Part shown: one piece after another, positions 1-12,419 of the stretch
Layout: each line of letters begins with the position of its first letter
Numbering within the stretch: the stretch's first letter is position 1
Notes under the pieces: generated by a model
Told to the model about the DNA's origin: nothing
The model's input: only the letters and a program-made list of their open reading frames with translations
Database searches by the model: none
NCBI RefSeq assembly: GCF_000321225.1
Contig: NW_004450458.1
Coordinates: forward strand, 2,606,174 to 2,670,173
Direction: 5' to 3'
DNA from: Odobenus rosmarus divergens
Lineage: Eukaryota > Chordata > Mammalia > Carnivora > Odobenidae
DNA length: 64,000 nucleotides
Position numbers and translations under genes: made by a program

Positions 1-1292
1 GTGATGATTAAATGCAGATACTGCCCTCTGGGTTCAGCATTTAGAATAATCGAACCGCCGAACTTGTTTATGTGTTTGTTTATTAAATCAAACTTTGCAA
101 AGGAAATCTTATCTTTAAAGGAGGATAGATTTTTTTCCTTCAAGGTTGCAAATTTGGAAGCTCTGAACAATTAGCTCTCCTGGGTGTATAAATTCCGAAA
201 GAAAAATCATAATAATTTGGCGTCATATAAAACCATGATTTTTTTTTTTAAGCAGAAAGAATAGATTGGCTTGTTCCTCATTATTTTCTTTTGAAGAAAT
301 ATGTGATTCAGGACATTAACAACACAGAGCAAATGGGTCTTTTTTAAAAAATTTACTTAATACTTAAGACGTTTTGGGGGAAAAACATTTCCTCTCTCTG
401 TGAAGAAAAAATGAGAGGCAGCTAGGTTTCTCTTGTCCATCCTGGCACTGCTCTTCTCTCAGATTCTGTATTTATATTGTTATAATTCTCAAACTCTTAC
501 CCCTTGGTTAATGTGAATCCTGCCACGCCTTCAAAGTCCTCCTCAAGAACCATTTTCTCAAGAGATGGCCCCCAAATTTTCCAGCGACATTGGCCTCTTA
601 TCTTCTCCAGATTTAGGGAACTCTCCAAAGCAACAATTAGTATGTGGCACGTCTCCTCTCCCCAGGGAAGGGAGAAGAAACAGAAATCATGTTATTTCTG
701 CCCCGTTGCTCTCAGCGCCTAAAATAGTGTTGGTTGAACCATAGGTGATGAATAGAAGGATATCCAACATATCCAAGTAGACTCGGGTTGTTAAGGTAAG
801 AGCTGTCCCTTGCCAAAGTTTGGAGGTTAGACATAACTTCCTGCTTCGTGGTATTAGTTTCCAGGTGGCATGGCTTGCACAGTGGAAAAACTGCCACAGC
901 TGAATCACCCAGGGCTTTATGCTTGCTTGGGGGCCTTGGGGATTCAAAAGGAAGTAAGAACCTCTGTTGGAGACCAGGGGAGACATTACTGACAGTGGCA
1001 GTGTGAGTAAATGGCACTTGTCTTATGTTAATCCTGTACAATTAACAGTGACATGGGGGAAAATCTGGTTTGCAGGGCTGCAATGTAATCACAACATATC
1101 CCAGGAAATCATGTAGGATTTAACGGGGCAGGTGTGAAATTAACCAGTGCTATTTTCATAAATGCTATAATTAACCCAAATTTCCAGGAAGAGGTCTTTA
1201 AGATTCTGTAGAATTCTCTGTAGTCACCTCTTCTTGTGCATTTGCTTCTGACACGGGAGGTGTGCCCCTAAACAAGTTTTATCTGAGTTTTT
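1..1292. other. Non-coding stretch, nothing recognised
   Basis: I see no exon with splice borders and no repeat family I can name. Short open frames on both strands around 500-1040 overlap one another, lack splice context and look like chance. There are short A and T runs near 240 and 340. Confidence 0.5.
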
Positions 1293-1524
1293 GACCTGCT
1301 CCTAATTCCTTTTTTTAAAAAAAGATTTTGTTTATTTATTTGAGAGAAAGAGAATGAGAGATAGAGAGCACGAGAGGGAAGAGGGTCAGAGGGAGAAGCA
1401 GACTCCCCGCTGAGCGGGGAGCCTGATGTGGGACTCGATCCCGGGACTCCAGGATCATGACCTGAGCCGAAGGTAGTCGCTTAACCAACTGAGCCACCCA
1501 GGTGCCCTGACCTGCTCCTAATTC
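1293..1524 (-). mobile_element. CanSINE (tRNA-Lys-derived SINE) with target duplication
   Basis: Reading the minus strand gives the carnivore SINE head, the tRNA-derived body, a CT-rich region and an A/T-rich tail. On the plus strand the tail lies at about 1310-1345 and the head at about 1495-1508. It is flanked by direct repeats of gacctgctcctaattc at 1293 and 1509, which mark the insertion site. Confidence 0.95.
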
Positions 1525-4500
1525 TAAGCGAAGTGGTAAATGTCAGAACCGTGTTTATCTACAGCTATTCTGTCTTTGTTCCTCGTGCTTTAAAATGTGT
1601 GTTGCAGGTTTTGGTTAATGTTTAATTTTGCTTCCAGTAAAAACAATCTCTATATTCAGCTTTGTTGTATTTGCCACTTAAGAATGCAGAATTTATTATT
1701 ATGTGCTTAAAGCAATCATTTAACACTGACATTTTAAGTATGACAACAATCCAAGTAATTGTCACCCATTCACTTAACTGAAAATATCTCTACTTCCTGG
1801 GACAACTAATTATAATGCAGTATTACTATCTTTTAATTGTAGGCATGTTTGTTTTTGTGTTTATTTTGGTTTGGGCTGTCTTCAAGGACATCCTTAGTCT
1901 CAAACTTGGCAATCTGCCCTTAATCTCTCTCTGCTGCTTTCTGAAAATAAACGAAAACACTATAGCCACAATCTTGAAGGAAAACAAGGGGATTTTTATG
2001 TTTCATAAGCTCTGCTCATGACTTCAGGATGTTGGATTATGAGTTGTTTTTAAAACAATCTGATCAACTGCTATATAAATGGGGATTACTTTCCAAACAG
2101 ACTCAAAGATTCTAGAAGCAGAGTTCAAATATCTCTGGGACTGTTCTTCTATGTGGCTCTTCACCATTGGAGAAATGTGCTGTTTCCCTTTTGGCTTCCT
2201 AAGAGTTGGGTTCAGATTTCCTGTCTGGCTTTTACCCTACATGGGAGTTCTATTATGATTTATCTTACACAGGGATTATTGCCCTGTCCCTCATTTTGAA
2301 AATCCTCTAAATTCAGGAATTTATAATTTCCCAAGTTAGTACTGGATGTTTCCATTCAGAGCAGTTAAGCATTTCATTGACTTTTATCACATTAGGCCAT
2401 ACCCTTCTTTTTATTTAATACACTATTCTTCTGAATTACCCATTGAATGTTTTTTTTCCCTACCAAGTTGGACCTAATAATTCATGTCATAGTTGTGAAG
2501 AATAGTACAGGAAATGTAACATTTCACATAATGTATTTTCACCATGTTTCTAAACTTACTGTGTGTGCATGTCTGTGAATGCCTCCAGGAAGACGCAATC
2601 TCAGGGCTGTGAATTGCTTCTGAACACACACACACACACACACACACACACTCAGATGCTCGGCTTGGAAAATATTCTGTTAGGAAATATCATAGCAACC
2701 CCTCTAAATGACACTTGCTGTTCATGATATGTGCAGTGGGGGCATTTGCTAATCATCCTGCCACCTACAAAATATACACACACATAGCAACTCCAACATC
2801 TAAAGCAATATATATTTCAATTTTTTTTTTTACCTCTATCATTCAATTGAAGTATTTACAGAAGATTTAAAACAAACTAGCAAAGACTCAGGTTCTTTGG
2901 CTTTCTGGCTATTAGTGACTTGTGTGACATCATCAAGGCAAACATAATGATGTGTTCTACCTTCTTAGGATATTTTTTAATTCCCTTTAATTTTGTTTAC
3001 CTGGTACATTTTTATTTCATGCCAATTCCTACTCTAGGTTTTGTAAGATTTTGGAAATTACATGTACTGCCTGGTCAGTATTGACCAAGAATGCTTTGAA
3101 ATCGGAAATAAAGGAAACACCAGATACCAACGGCCCACACAATGAGTTCGTTTTTTTCACATAATAAGAAGGAGGTAAGAAGGCACTTACCTAAGGCAGC
3201 TTATCTAAGGAAGGATTGTGGCTTAGCTTCTGGGTGATTCTTTCTCTTGACCCCTCACAATTTCAAGTGCTCTAAATATCAAGGTCACATTCAAAGGCAG
3301 AGAGAAGGGCCAGTGGACAGTGAGCTTTCTCCTCGTTCTTTCTCTCCTACTAGGGAGATTATGAGCAACACTCCCCCGCCCCTTGCATCTCATTGCCCAG
3401 AAATGGGTCAGATAGCCATTCAGTTGCAAAGGGGAGTTAAGAGAAGGGAACATCTAAATTTTTCTTGCCTTTACACTTGGAGGTGGGCAAGGGACATTTT
3501 CGGATTGAAAAGCACTTCTGGGTAGCCAACTAATCATTGCTGTATGGTCCACCAAAATCTTATAATTATTTTAAGTAACTGTTTTTTATTGATTCACAGA
3601 AAAGAGGTTTCCGCTCACCCCTCCACCCCACTCCCAGCTCCTGAACACGGTATATGAAAGAAAAGTAGGTGTGAATAGAGGTAGAAGATAAAGAGTAGAT
3701 CTGGCCTACTGGCCTCCGGGATGGCTTGACCCAAGGACACAATTGCTCTATCTCGAATACTTTTCCCTATGGTCATCATCTGATAGGGAAACAGTTGGTT
3801 CTGTCTCATCCAGATCTCATCAATGCCACCTCAGATAGTCACAGTCTATCTCATTATCCTCATTTGTCCTTTTGTAGCACTTCCCAGTTTCTGATATGAT
3901 CTTAATTTTTAAAGTAAGCTGCATGAGCAGATGACTTAGAGCTTCGTGATTCTTACCATTGGTGCATTGGAGGCCCTGGTTTACCAAAAGGTGAACATTT
4001 CCATCTGGGAACACAGACCTTCTAGCTATAGCCACCACCAGGACACAGCAGGCTCCTCATGCCAGGAGACCAGTGAACAGAGAAAGGAGTCATCACTACC
4101 GTCAAGGTTAATCATCCTTTATCAGTAGTAGAAGGTGGAACGGCTAGTATGCAACAGGGGTAGGGAAGAATAGGTTTGTTTTTCGAGTGATTCATTTGAG
4201 GCACCTCAGAATCTTCTCATGCCCAGCTCTAACTGAGAACAGCTACCACCTAAGAGCAGCACACTGCTAAAAATTTAGAAATTTCAGTAATCTCCATTCA
4301 GACTACATCGCCAGGCAAGCCATCCAGACCTGCAGAAGTGCTAGTCAAGGAAGAGGAGATGATGGTGGAGGAGGGTGATGAAGAGTTTCATTATCACCTT
4401 GAGCTCAGTTGCACAGCTCACCCTGTAGTTGTCCTCACCAACCCTTCTCCACGAAGTTTCCCAGGAAACAAGACTGGCCATAACCCTGATGGAACTGTTT

Positions 4501-5658
4501 CTAGACAGTGTGAGTTTACACTAGAAACAAAGGGGTCTGAGCAGCAGAAGGGGTGGACTGTGATGGATACTGTGGCGTTTCACCCATGTCCCCTCAGGCT
4601 AAACCCACACCCCTCAGTTGCTGGGAATATTGCCTGCTCATGGCTCAGACCAGAGTCCCTCTTTGGGAACTTTCCTTGGCCACAGGAAACGTCCTCATCC
4701 AGGTCACATCCCTCCTATAGGACAATTTGTAGTTGCTAACTGACTGATATGGAAACACAGAGGCCTTCTCCCCATCCCTCATTTTGGAACAGCAATCAAG
4801 GACCAACTCCAGATCATCAGCTAAAGCCTCAGTTACAACCAGTGTGTGGTCAGGATTTCCTTGTGCTCAGTTATACTTCCTTTACTTCAGTAAAGGTATA
4901 GCTGTCAAGATGTCTTCTCAGTGGGTCTTCTGCATGCATTATTGCAACAGAATGAAAGGCAATTACTTAGTAGGAGATAACTCAACATTTCTGTGATGTA
5001 CATCTACCTTGCTATTCTAATCAGTCTTATGTTTGCAGATGTCCCCATTGAAAAAATGTGTTTGGTGAGTGTGAAGATTAAGAAACTATGATTTTAATGT
5101 GTTAGAACTGTAACTGACAAAACTTGTGCATTCCTGGAAATATAGGAGTATATATACAGCATTTAATTAGCAAAGCATTTTGCAAATTATGGTCATATTT
5201 TTGTTTCAGGATGACATCTGGAATTATGACACCAGATGTGGTTTTCTTGTAATGCTTTTATAAATATGTTTAAAAGCTACTTTTTGAAAATATTCAGGCA
5301 AATTATTTATGAAAGTATCATTTAAATATAACTTTGAGAATGCCAAACCATTTATAGAAGTGAGGCTATTATTTAAATATTTTATAGGTTACTTACTATT
5401 TTTTAACTTAAGATAGTAAAAACATTCTCAAGATCCTCCACAAATAGTAAGTTCACAACAATAGGTCAGTTTCTCATTACCTCTCATCCCTTTCCTGATC
5501 ATAATTTCTGACATTCCCTAGCTCAGCCCTACCAGGTACATGATATATGATTCCTTTGGAAACATGGCTTAAAGGTTAGATGTGTTTGCCCAGAAGAAAT
5601 GGTTAGTCAAAATAGATATCATGAGAGGTCAACTTCCAGAAACATCTAGCGGTATTTG
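1525..5658. other. Non-coding stretch with one microsatellite
   Basis: No exon or named repeat is clear apart from the CA tract near 2640. The open frame at 4338-4739 (133 codons) has no recognisable domain or splice context and is probably chance. Some of this interval may be old repeat that I cannot recognise by eye. Confidence 0.45.
2623..2652. repeat. (AC)n microsatellite
   Basis: About 15 uninterrupted AC units. Likely length-variable between individuals. Confidence 0.95.
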
Positions 5659-5660
5659 TC

Positions 5661-5893
5661 CATTTGTAGATGTTTATTTTTTATTTTTATTTTTTTAAAG
5701 ATTTTTATTTATTTATTTGACAGAGAGAGAGCACAAGCAGGGGGAGCAGGAGGTAGAGGGAGAGGAAGAAGCAGTCTCACAAGCAGGGAGCCCAATGTGG
5801 GGCTCGATCCCAGGACCCTGGGATCATGACCTGAGCCGAAGGCAGACGCTTAACGACTGAGCCACCCAGGCGCCCCCATTCATACATGTTTAA
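5661..5893 (-). mobile_element. CanSINE with target duplication
   Basis: The body, in reverse orientation, runs from about 5676 to 5876 and ends in the reverse of the carnivore SINE head. Imperfect flanking repeats (catttgtagatgttta and cattcatacatgttta) mark the target site. Confidence 0.92.
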
Positions 5894-6156
5894 ATATTCG
5901 TGTGTACACACACGTGCATGTGCACACACACACTTACATATATATTGATACAGAGACTCAGAAATTACTGAGAAAAAATTTAATTAGCTCTTTAATTTCT
6001 AGATTTCCTCAGAGCTATCAACACAAATTACTTTTTATAATAGGCGGCTAAATAAAACAACTCAGAATTCAATTGGAAAGAAAAAGAGTTACTATATTGT
6101 ATTATGTATTTTTCTTGTACTAAATTATGAGATATACATCCCTCCATTTTTAGGTA

Positions 6157-6378
6157 TTTATTTAGAAGTTTTATTTATTTTTTTAAAGATTTATTTATTT
6201 ATTCAACAGAGAGAGAGAGGAAACACAAATAGGGGGAGTGGGAGAGGGAGAAGCAGGCTTCCTGCTGAGCAGGGAGCCCGATGTGGGGCTGGATCCCAGG
6301 ACCCTGGGATCATGCCCTGAGCTGAAGGCAGACCCTTAACAACTGAGCCAGCCAGGTGCCCCTATTTAAAAGTTTTAA
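6157..6378 (-). mobile_element. CanSINE with target duplication
   Basis: Reverse-orientation CanSINE, body about 6173-6362. It is flanked by tatttagaagtttta and tatttaaaagtttta. The head is slightly diverged (gccagccaggtgcccc on the plus strand). Confidence 0.92.
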
Positions 6379-6564
6379 AAGAAGATATGGATTAATAATT
6401 ACTAAAACTTCTCTTGACATAATTGGAAGGATTTCAATTTTATTTCTACAGCAAGAATACTTCCTGGTAAGCAATCAGGGAGAAGAGTGAAATTCAGGTT
6501 ATTTTCATTATTATTTATTTAGAAAATACTATTATTGATGACAATAAAATAAATAATTTTGTTG

Positions 6565-6755
6565 ACTGATATTTATTAGGCACTTATTATGAGACAAATA
6601 TTACATTCTCTCTTTAGATTTCTTTACTAACCTTTGTAATAACTATTATAAGTATGGGTACCTTATAGGCATTATTTTAGAGAGATTAAGTACTTAGGTT
6701 CACACAGGTATGTTGTGAAAGAGTTGATTCTCAGTCCCTGCTCCATTTGATTATA
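6565..6755 (-). repeat. MIR-like SINE remnant
   Basis: The plus strand reads like the reverse of an ancient MIR: a 'ggcacttattatgagac' region, then 'gagagattaagtacttaggttcacacaggta', cited here in halves, matching the usual reversed MIR core. It is highly diverged, so the borders are approximate. Confidence 0.6.
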
Positions 6756-6876
6756 AAAATTCATACTTTTAAAACTATGCTAGAAATTTCCTTTTGATAT
6801 TATATATCAAATATATATATATGTTATTATATACTATTAAATAAAGCTCATTTATTATGCTATGTGCATTTTTAAA

Positions 6877-6924
6877 TTCAATTCAATTCAATTCAACTCA
6901 ATTCAATTTGACTCAATTCAGTTG
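6877..6924. repeat. (ATTCA)n pentanucleotide repeat, imperfect
   Basis: About nine degenerate copies of attca/actca/gactca arrayed with a five-base period. Confidence 0.85.
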
Positions 6925-7343
6925 AACAAATCTTGAACACTAGTAAGAGCTATCCATTGCTCCAGACACCAAACAAAAGGGCAGGGATGGCACCCTCAGA
7001 CTTCTTGTCAACATCTGGTCATTACTTTTTCCTAATTTGACTTCATCTTCATCTTCACTTGATTACTTGACTTATATCTGAATTAGACCATCTTGTTGGG
7101 GTGATATAATATGAGACCATGTATTTGACATGTGCCCACACTTTTCCTAAAAATGGCAAAATTAAACTCAATCCCACAAACAAAATCTGAGTGTGTTTTA
7201 GTGCTCTTACACATGATAATAGTTTATCAAACTTCTGTTTAAGCTCTTCTGTACACTGAGAGAATATGCTTTCTTTCTTATTTTCAACCTACCTACTATT
7301 GTCAATAATTTGGGTTGCATTTCTATTTATGGACTCCTTACTG

Positions 7344-7405
7344 CAAAAAAACAAAACAAAACAAAACAAATAAAAACACCCCAAACAAACAAAAAAACCC
7401 AAACC
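7344..7405. repeat. A-rich AAAAC-type low-complexity tract
   Basis: Repeated caaaa/caaac units grade into an A and C-rich stretch. Open frames across it are a by-product of the low complexity. Confidence 0.85.
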
Positions 7406-7680
7406 CCTATTTATCTAGCACACACTATCCAAACTATGGTTTTAGGAAAGAAGCAAAGAAGAGGATCCAAAGCTGTATCTTTTGCTTTTTGATTTAAATG
7501 TCTGAGCCACCTATAGATGACTTTGGTAGAATCACAGTGCAATTCCTTCCGTTTGAATATGTTTTTCCATTGCCTCCAATAGTGGAGTTGAAATTAGAAG
7601 CCAATTTTGTGATTTGAAATGGCTTCCTTGGTCTTGAGTGACTTTCCAGCTTTGTATTATAAAGTAGTCCTCCTTTAAAA

Positions 7681-8129
7681 GTGGCAAGCACCAGGGGCAC
7701 CTGGGTGGCTCAATTGGTTAAGTGTCTGCCTTTGGCTCAGGTCATGATCTCAGCGTCCTGGGCTCGAGCCCCTGGAAGGGTTCCGAACCAGCTCAGCGGG
7801 AGCCTGCTTCTCCCTCTCTTCCCTGACCTTCTTCTCCCTCTTCTCCCTAGCCTGCTCTCTCACTATCTCTGTCTCTCACCCTCTCTCAAATAAATAAATA
7901 AAATATTTTAAAGATTTTATTTAAAGGGAGAGAAAGAGAGAGAGCATGAGTGGGAAGGGGCAGAGAGAGAAGGAGAAGCAGACTCTCTGCTGAGCACAGA
8001 GCCTGCTGTGGGGCTTGATCCCGGGACTCCAGTATCATGACCTGAGCCGAAGGCAGATACTTTCACCACCTGAGCCACCTGGGTACCCTTAAATAAATAA
8101 AATCTTATTTAAAAAAAGTGGCAAGCACC
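7681..8129. mobile_element. Nested pair of opposite CanSINEs
   Basis: A plus-strand CanSINE (about 7693-7906, tail resuming at 8089-8117) is interrupted in its A/T tail by a minus-strand CanSINE (about 7907-8088). The outer copy is flanked by gtggcaagcacc at 7681-7692 and 8118-8129. The tail motif aaataaataaaat flanks the inner copy. The arrangement gives two roughly 180-base inverted arms meeting at the A/T junction. Confidence 0.95.
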
Positions 8130-8139
8130 TTCCTGGAAA

Positions 8140-8310
8140 TCTGACATCTTCTCTCATTTAATCCTCATAACTCAAAGAGGTGGACATGACTAACTTCTAT
8201 TTTTAGAGGAAGCATCTGAGACCCAGAGATTAAATAATTCACAAAATATAAGACTAGTAAATAGAAGAGCTAAGATTTAAAATGGGCTCTGTGCTCTCAG
8301 CCCGTGTGCA
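8140..8310 (-). repeat. MIR remnant
   Basis: The reversed MIR pattern is visible: 'tttaatcctcataac', then a 'gaggaagcatctgagacc' region and a 'gtaaatagaagagc' region. Diverged, with approximate ends. Confidence 0.65.
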
Positions 8311-9660
8311 GATCTGCTTCTGTCCATCCTGCCGCCATAGGTAGCCTGACAAGTCCTGAAGCCTCCTGATGATATTCTTAAGTCTAAGCTGTGAATTTTT
8401 TTTTCTTATGCTGCCTTGCTTATGCATTATCATGCAGCTCGGTAATGGGATTGTTTGTAAAATCAGCTAACTGATTTTACACTATCATTCCAGTTATTAA
8501 TAAAACTTCCATTAGGCATAAAGTAGCTATTTTCACTTCGTAAGTGTTTTGTAAACATGTTAACTAATTAGACCAGGTAAACATCAGCAAGGTAGGTGTT
8601 CTCCTTCTTAACTAACAGATTAGCTGCAAAGGTAAGTGACTTCCTAAAGCCGGAAGGAAAGCTGCAATAAAAACTTTAGGTGAACCCCTGTGTGTCTGCT
8701 CCCCGCTCTGGGGGTGGTGTTTGGTCAGGAGCACTAGCTGTTCTTAGCTCTCATATATCCTAATTATCATATTTACTCATTCCTGGCTCTAAGTGAGTTT
8801 CTCTTGGAAAAATAGATGCGTTCTAACATCACATCCAGTATTTATTAGCACGGACTATTAGGGAAAATGTTATTTGTAGATGGCAAAAATTGATATCAAA
8901 CAGAAACACACACATATTGAATAAGAGATAGTATTTTAGAAAGGCAAACAGATCTCCTTCACCTTTGCTCCAAGTGGTGACTTTGTTTTTTGAAATTTGC
9001 TTTCATTGTGTCTTTATGCTCCGGGCTGAGTGTTGTCTGTCCCTGTCCCCCTCCTGGTCCCACTCGCATTTCGAGATTGTCACTGGAAATAACAGCCTGA
9101 AGAGTTTGGGAGTCTCTTTGGACTCTTTCAACGTACTTCAATCCCTGTTTTCTCATTAGAACATTCATACTTTTGTGCCTCAGTGGGAATGATCAATTAT
9201 TTCAATGTCAGTGGTGGTAATATTACCCCTAAGAGTTAGCAGTTTTCAAAGATCTTTTAACTTAATTAGAGGCATTTGTTATAAATTGAATTAAATCTGT
9301 TAAAAGTGCAATGTGTTATATTAAAAGTATAATACCCAAATTGGCCAAGGAGACACAATTTTAGGGGGGAAAATCTAGTTTAAAAATGCTAACATCAAGA
9401 TAAACTTGTGAAGGTTTCCTTTTCAAAAAGTTTTGTAAAAGTTGAAAGATTGAAGAACAATTTTAGCCAGAACATTTTGGTGAAATCTGTATAGGTACCG
9501 ATACTTTTGTGAAAGTATTTTTCCAAATACTTGAAATAATGATAAACTAAAACAGATTTGAGCATTTTAATAACTTTGGTAAAAAATATAAATAAAACTG
9601 ATACTGATGTCATTTATAAGCTATATACATATCAATCCAATAATTGGCATATGATAATAG
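8311..9660. other. Non-coding stretch, nothing recognised
   Basis: No exon with splice borders and no clear repeat. The two opposing open frames around 8959-9168 mirror each other and have no recognisable domain. Confidence 0.45.
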
Positions 9661-9667
9661 TATTGTA

Positions 9668-10015
9668 GTAATTCATTTTTTAAATGAGGTATAATTGACA
9701 CATAACATTATACTAGTTTCAGGTGTACAACAAGATGATTTGATATTTGTATATACTGTAAAATGATTAGCACAGTAAGTCTTATTACCATCTGCTGCCA
9801 TACAAAGTTAAAATTTTTTTTTCTCTTGTGATAAGCACTTTTAAGATTTACTCTCTTGACAACTTTCAAATATGCATTTTGATATTATTAACTATGGTCA
9901 CCATGCTGTAAGTTACATTCCCCTGACTTATTTGATAGCTGGAAGTTTATATGTCTGGACTCCACTCATTTCGTGCATCTCCCCAATGCCCCTCCCTCTG
10001 TAAGAATTCATTTTT
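9668..10015 (-). mobile_element. L1 3' region fragment
   Basis: The plus strand shows the familiar reversed L1 tail region: a 'gaggtataattgacacataac' core, 'tttcaggtgtacaacaagatg', 'ggtcaccatgctgtaagttac', cited as separate pieces. It matches old mammalian L1 3' ends inserted in reverse. No coding capacity remains. Confidence 0.85.
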
Positions 10016-10364
10016 TGATTAATTATCTCTCTTTCCAAATAAGTGTTCCCTTATCTTGGCATATTTTACTTCATTTTCTTTTAAAACACGATATCATAGT
10101 GAACTTGCCCAAAAGTCCCAACCAGCCAAATCATTTAGTAATATACTGCTGTGAATTTATGAGACTTTGCTCAGCTGCCATTTAGAAAGTTTTAATGGTG
10201 GTTTTCTGATTTCTTAAGCACCAAACAGTTAGGTTGCAATGGATCGTATGAATCTTGAAATGGTAAATTAAAGGTACTGGCCAACTGACTGAGGCAGATC
10301 ATGATTTTTACCTAAATCATTTAGAAAACCACACGTTTAAGAAAGTATTCATTTTACAAATACT

Positions 10365-10470
10365 TGTTTTTAAGCACGTACTATGTATAGGGCATGGCGG
10401 TAGGACCTGGGGATATAGCAATGAACAAGACAGACAGTTCCTGCCTTCATGGAGTTAAAAGACTCTCTAA
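10365..10470 (+). repeat. Ancient L2/MIR-class remnant
   Basis: A 'cgtactatgtatagggcatg' phrase followed by 'gatatagcaatgaacaagac' is typical of mammalian-wide ancient retroposons. I cannot assign the subfamily. Confidence 0.5.
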
Positions 10471-10529
10471 CACATTAATATTAATATCCGATTGCATTTT
10501 TCACTGAGTTGCAGTATAACTTCTAGGTA

Positions 10530-10594
10530 CATGTGAGTGAGTTGTGAATCTCTTTCCTGCCAACCTCATCAGCCCACATGTACTCACTCACATG
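10530..10594. repeat. Inverted repeat with 13-base arms
   Basis: catgtgagtgagt at 10530-10542 is the exact reverse complement of actcactcacatg at 10582-10594, with a 39-base loop. No function is assigned. Confidence 0.85.
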
Positions 10595-10599
10595 AGTCA

Positions 10600-10830
10600 T
10601 AGAAATACACAGGTTTTGGTATCAGACTAACATTAGGTTTTAATCTAGATGCTTGTCTTGTTCTGTCTCTTCATAGCTGTATGATCTAAAGCAGGGAATT
10701 TGAACTTTCTCATGTCTCATTTGCTCATCTGTAAAATGTGTGTAGAAACACTTGCCCTCCAAAGTGGCCATGTAAATTAAATATAGTATACACATATTAC
10801 ACAGTGTGTTCCATACAGAAGAGCTGCTAT
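10600..10830 (+). repeat. MIR remnant
   Basis: Forward MIR order can be followed: 'ttggtatcagac', 'tgtctcttcatagctgtatg', 'catttgctcatctgtaaaat'. Then a region resembling the 'gtaaattaaatatagtatac' part. Diverged. Confidence 0.7.
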
Positions 10831-11049
10831 TATTACATTAGTTATTACTACCTATGCCAAAAATTTTCACTTACCTTATAAACTCTTTTCCATAAACTAC
10901 TTTTCATGGAAGTGAATGAAGGAGGAGGGTTTTGTCTACACTAAGTGGGGTTGCAGCTATAAACCAGCATATGGGAAGAGAATTTCTTCAACGAGTGCTT
11001 GAATTCTGTTGTTCAAGGTCATGATAGCTGATTCCATTCAAAGAAAACA

Positions 11050-11555
11050 TTAATATTAATCCTAGGGACTAGCATTTGTATAATTTTTTTTCAGTTTTTA
11101 CATCATTTCCACATGCTGGATGTTGACAATGGGTCTCAACCATTCGAATGTCTTCTAATTACCATGTTGGTGACTTCAAACTGTTTTCCAGTTCTGATAT
11201 GTCTTGAACCCCATTTCCGTCAGGACAACAGACTATTGGGCAAATTCTCTTGGATTTACCATGAGCATATCCATACGCAGGTCAGTATGAGCTTATTGTT
11301 TTCCTCATTTTTCCAATTCCCTCACCAAATGCTTTTTTCTAATATGTTCATCCACTCTTTGGATATGCTATCTGAGCCAGAAACTTTGGAACCATTTTTT
11401 ATTCTTTTCTTGGAGACCCTGTATTCAGTCTCCAAGTATTGTTCACTTTGGTCAAATATCTCTCAAATCCATCTGTTTATCCCTGTCCTGCCCACCCCCC
11501 CAACAATTCTCTTTTCCTCTACAGGGCTGCTGTTGCCATTTGGAGGTGTTATGGG
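11050..11555. other. Open stretch without recognised gene
   Basis: A 148-codon plus-strand open frame lies at 11113-11559. Its last part runs into the adjacent LTR remnant, it is rich in Phe, Leu and Ser as expected from T-rich DNA, and I recognise no domain. I do not call it a gene. Confidence 0.5.
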
Positions 11556-12225
11556 TTGAATTGTATTACCTCAGGTAATATGTTGAAGTTGTAGGCCTCA
11601 TACCTCAGAATGTGGTCTTATCTAGAAAGAGGGTCATTGCAAATGTAAGCTAAGATGAGGTCATATTGGAGTAGAGTGGGCCCTTAATCTAATATGGTTG
11701 GTGTCTTTATTTGTAAAGACACAGACACACAAAGGGAAGACAGCCATGGAAAAGTTGAGGCAGAGATTGGATTTTTGCTTCCACTAGTCAAGGAATGCTT
11801 GAGGCCACCACAAGCTGGAAGAGGCAAGGAGAATCTTTCCCTCTCTACCCACCCACCCCAACCATCACCTGGAAACTTCAGAGAAAGCATGGCCCTACCA
11901 ACACCTTGATTTAGAACTTTTAGTCCAGAACTGTGAGAGAATACATTTTCTGTAATTCATTTATTTTTTTTTAAATATTTTTATTTATTTATTTGTCAGA
12001 AAGAAAGAGAGCACAAGCAGGGGGAGCTGCAGAGGCAGAGGGAGAAGCAGGCTTCCCGCTGAGCAAGGAGCCAGTTGTGGGATTTGAAACCAGGATCTTG
12101 GGATCATGACCTGAGCCAATGGAAGACGCTTAACCAACTGAGCCACCCAGGCATCCCCATTTCTGTTATTTATAATCACCCAGTTTGTAGTTATAGCAGC
12201 CCTAGGGAACTCAATGTAGGGAGCA
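11556..12225 (+). mobile_element. MaLR-type (MLT1-like) LTR remnant, split by a SINE
   Basis: The left part reads 'gggttgaattgtattacctc', 'cctcagaatgtggtcttatc', 'gggtcattgcaaatgtaagc', 'gagtagagtgggcccttaat'. The right part resumes as 'tttataatcacccagtttgt' and 'agcagccctagggaactcaa'. This is the order of old non-autonomous MaLR LTRs. The CanSINE at 11963-12158 interrupts it near the 3' end. No internal retroviral genes are visible, so it is probably a solo LTR. Confidence 0.75.
11963..12158 (-). mobile_element. CanSINE inserted in a MaLR LTR
   Basis: Reverse-orientation CanSINE whose head on the plus strand is 'gagccacccaggcatcccc'. Imperfect duplications of the host LTR (around 'atttctgt...attta') flank it. 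The SINE is younger than the LTR. Confidence 0.92.
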
Positions 12226-12419
12226 AGAGAGATCTTCATCATTTGAGACTCTCAGGCACATCAGGAAGCTTGGTGCCTTTGCCACCCTTCCTGTTATCAT
12301 GACAACAAAGAACACCCATGCCATACTTCTGAAAACTCTACACTTCTGCTCATAGTTGAGCAGTACTAGTCAGTCATCATCTAAGTCGTAATCAATTCTC
12401 CCCTTCGGTCTGGACCCTA

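Noticed and set aside
4338..4739. 133-codon plus-strand open frame
   Set aside because: The opening acidic run (EEEMMVEEGDEE) comes from a purine-rich patch; the rest has no recognised family and no splice borders.
11113..11559. 148-codon plus-strand open frame as a gene
   Set aside because: No domain, splice or promoter context; T-rich composition; runs into an LTR remnant.
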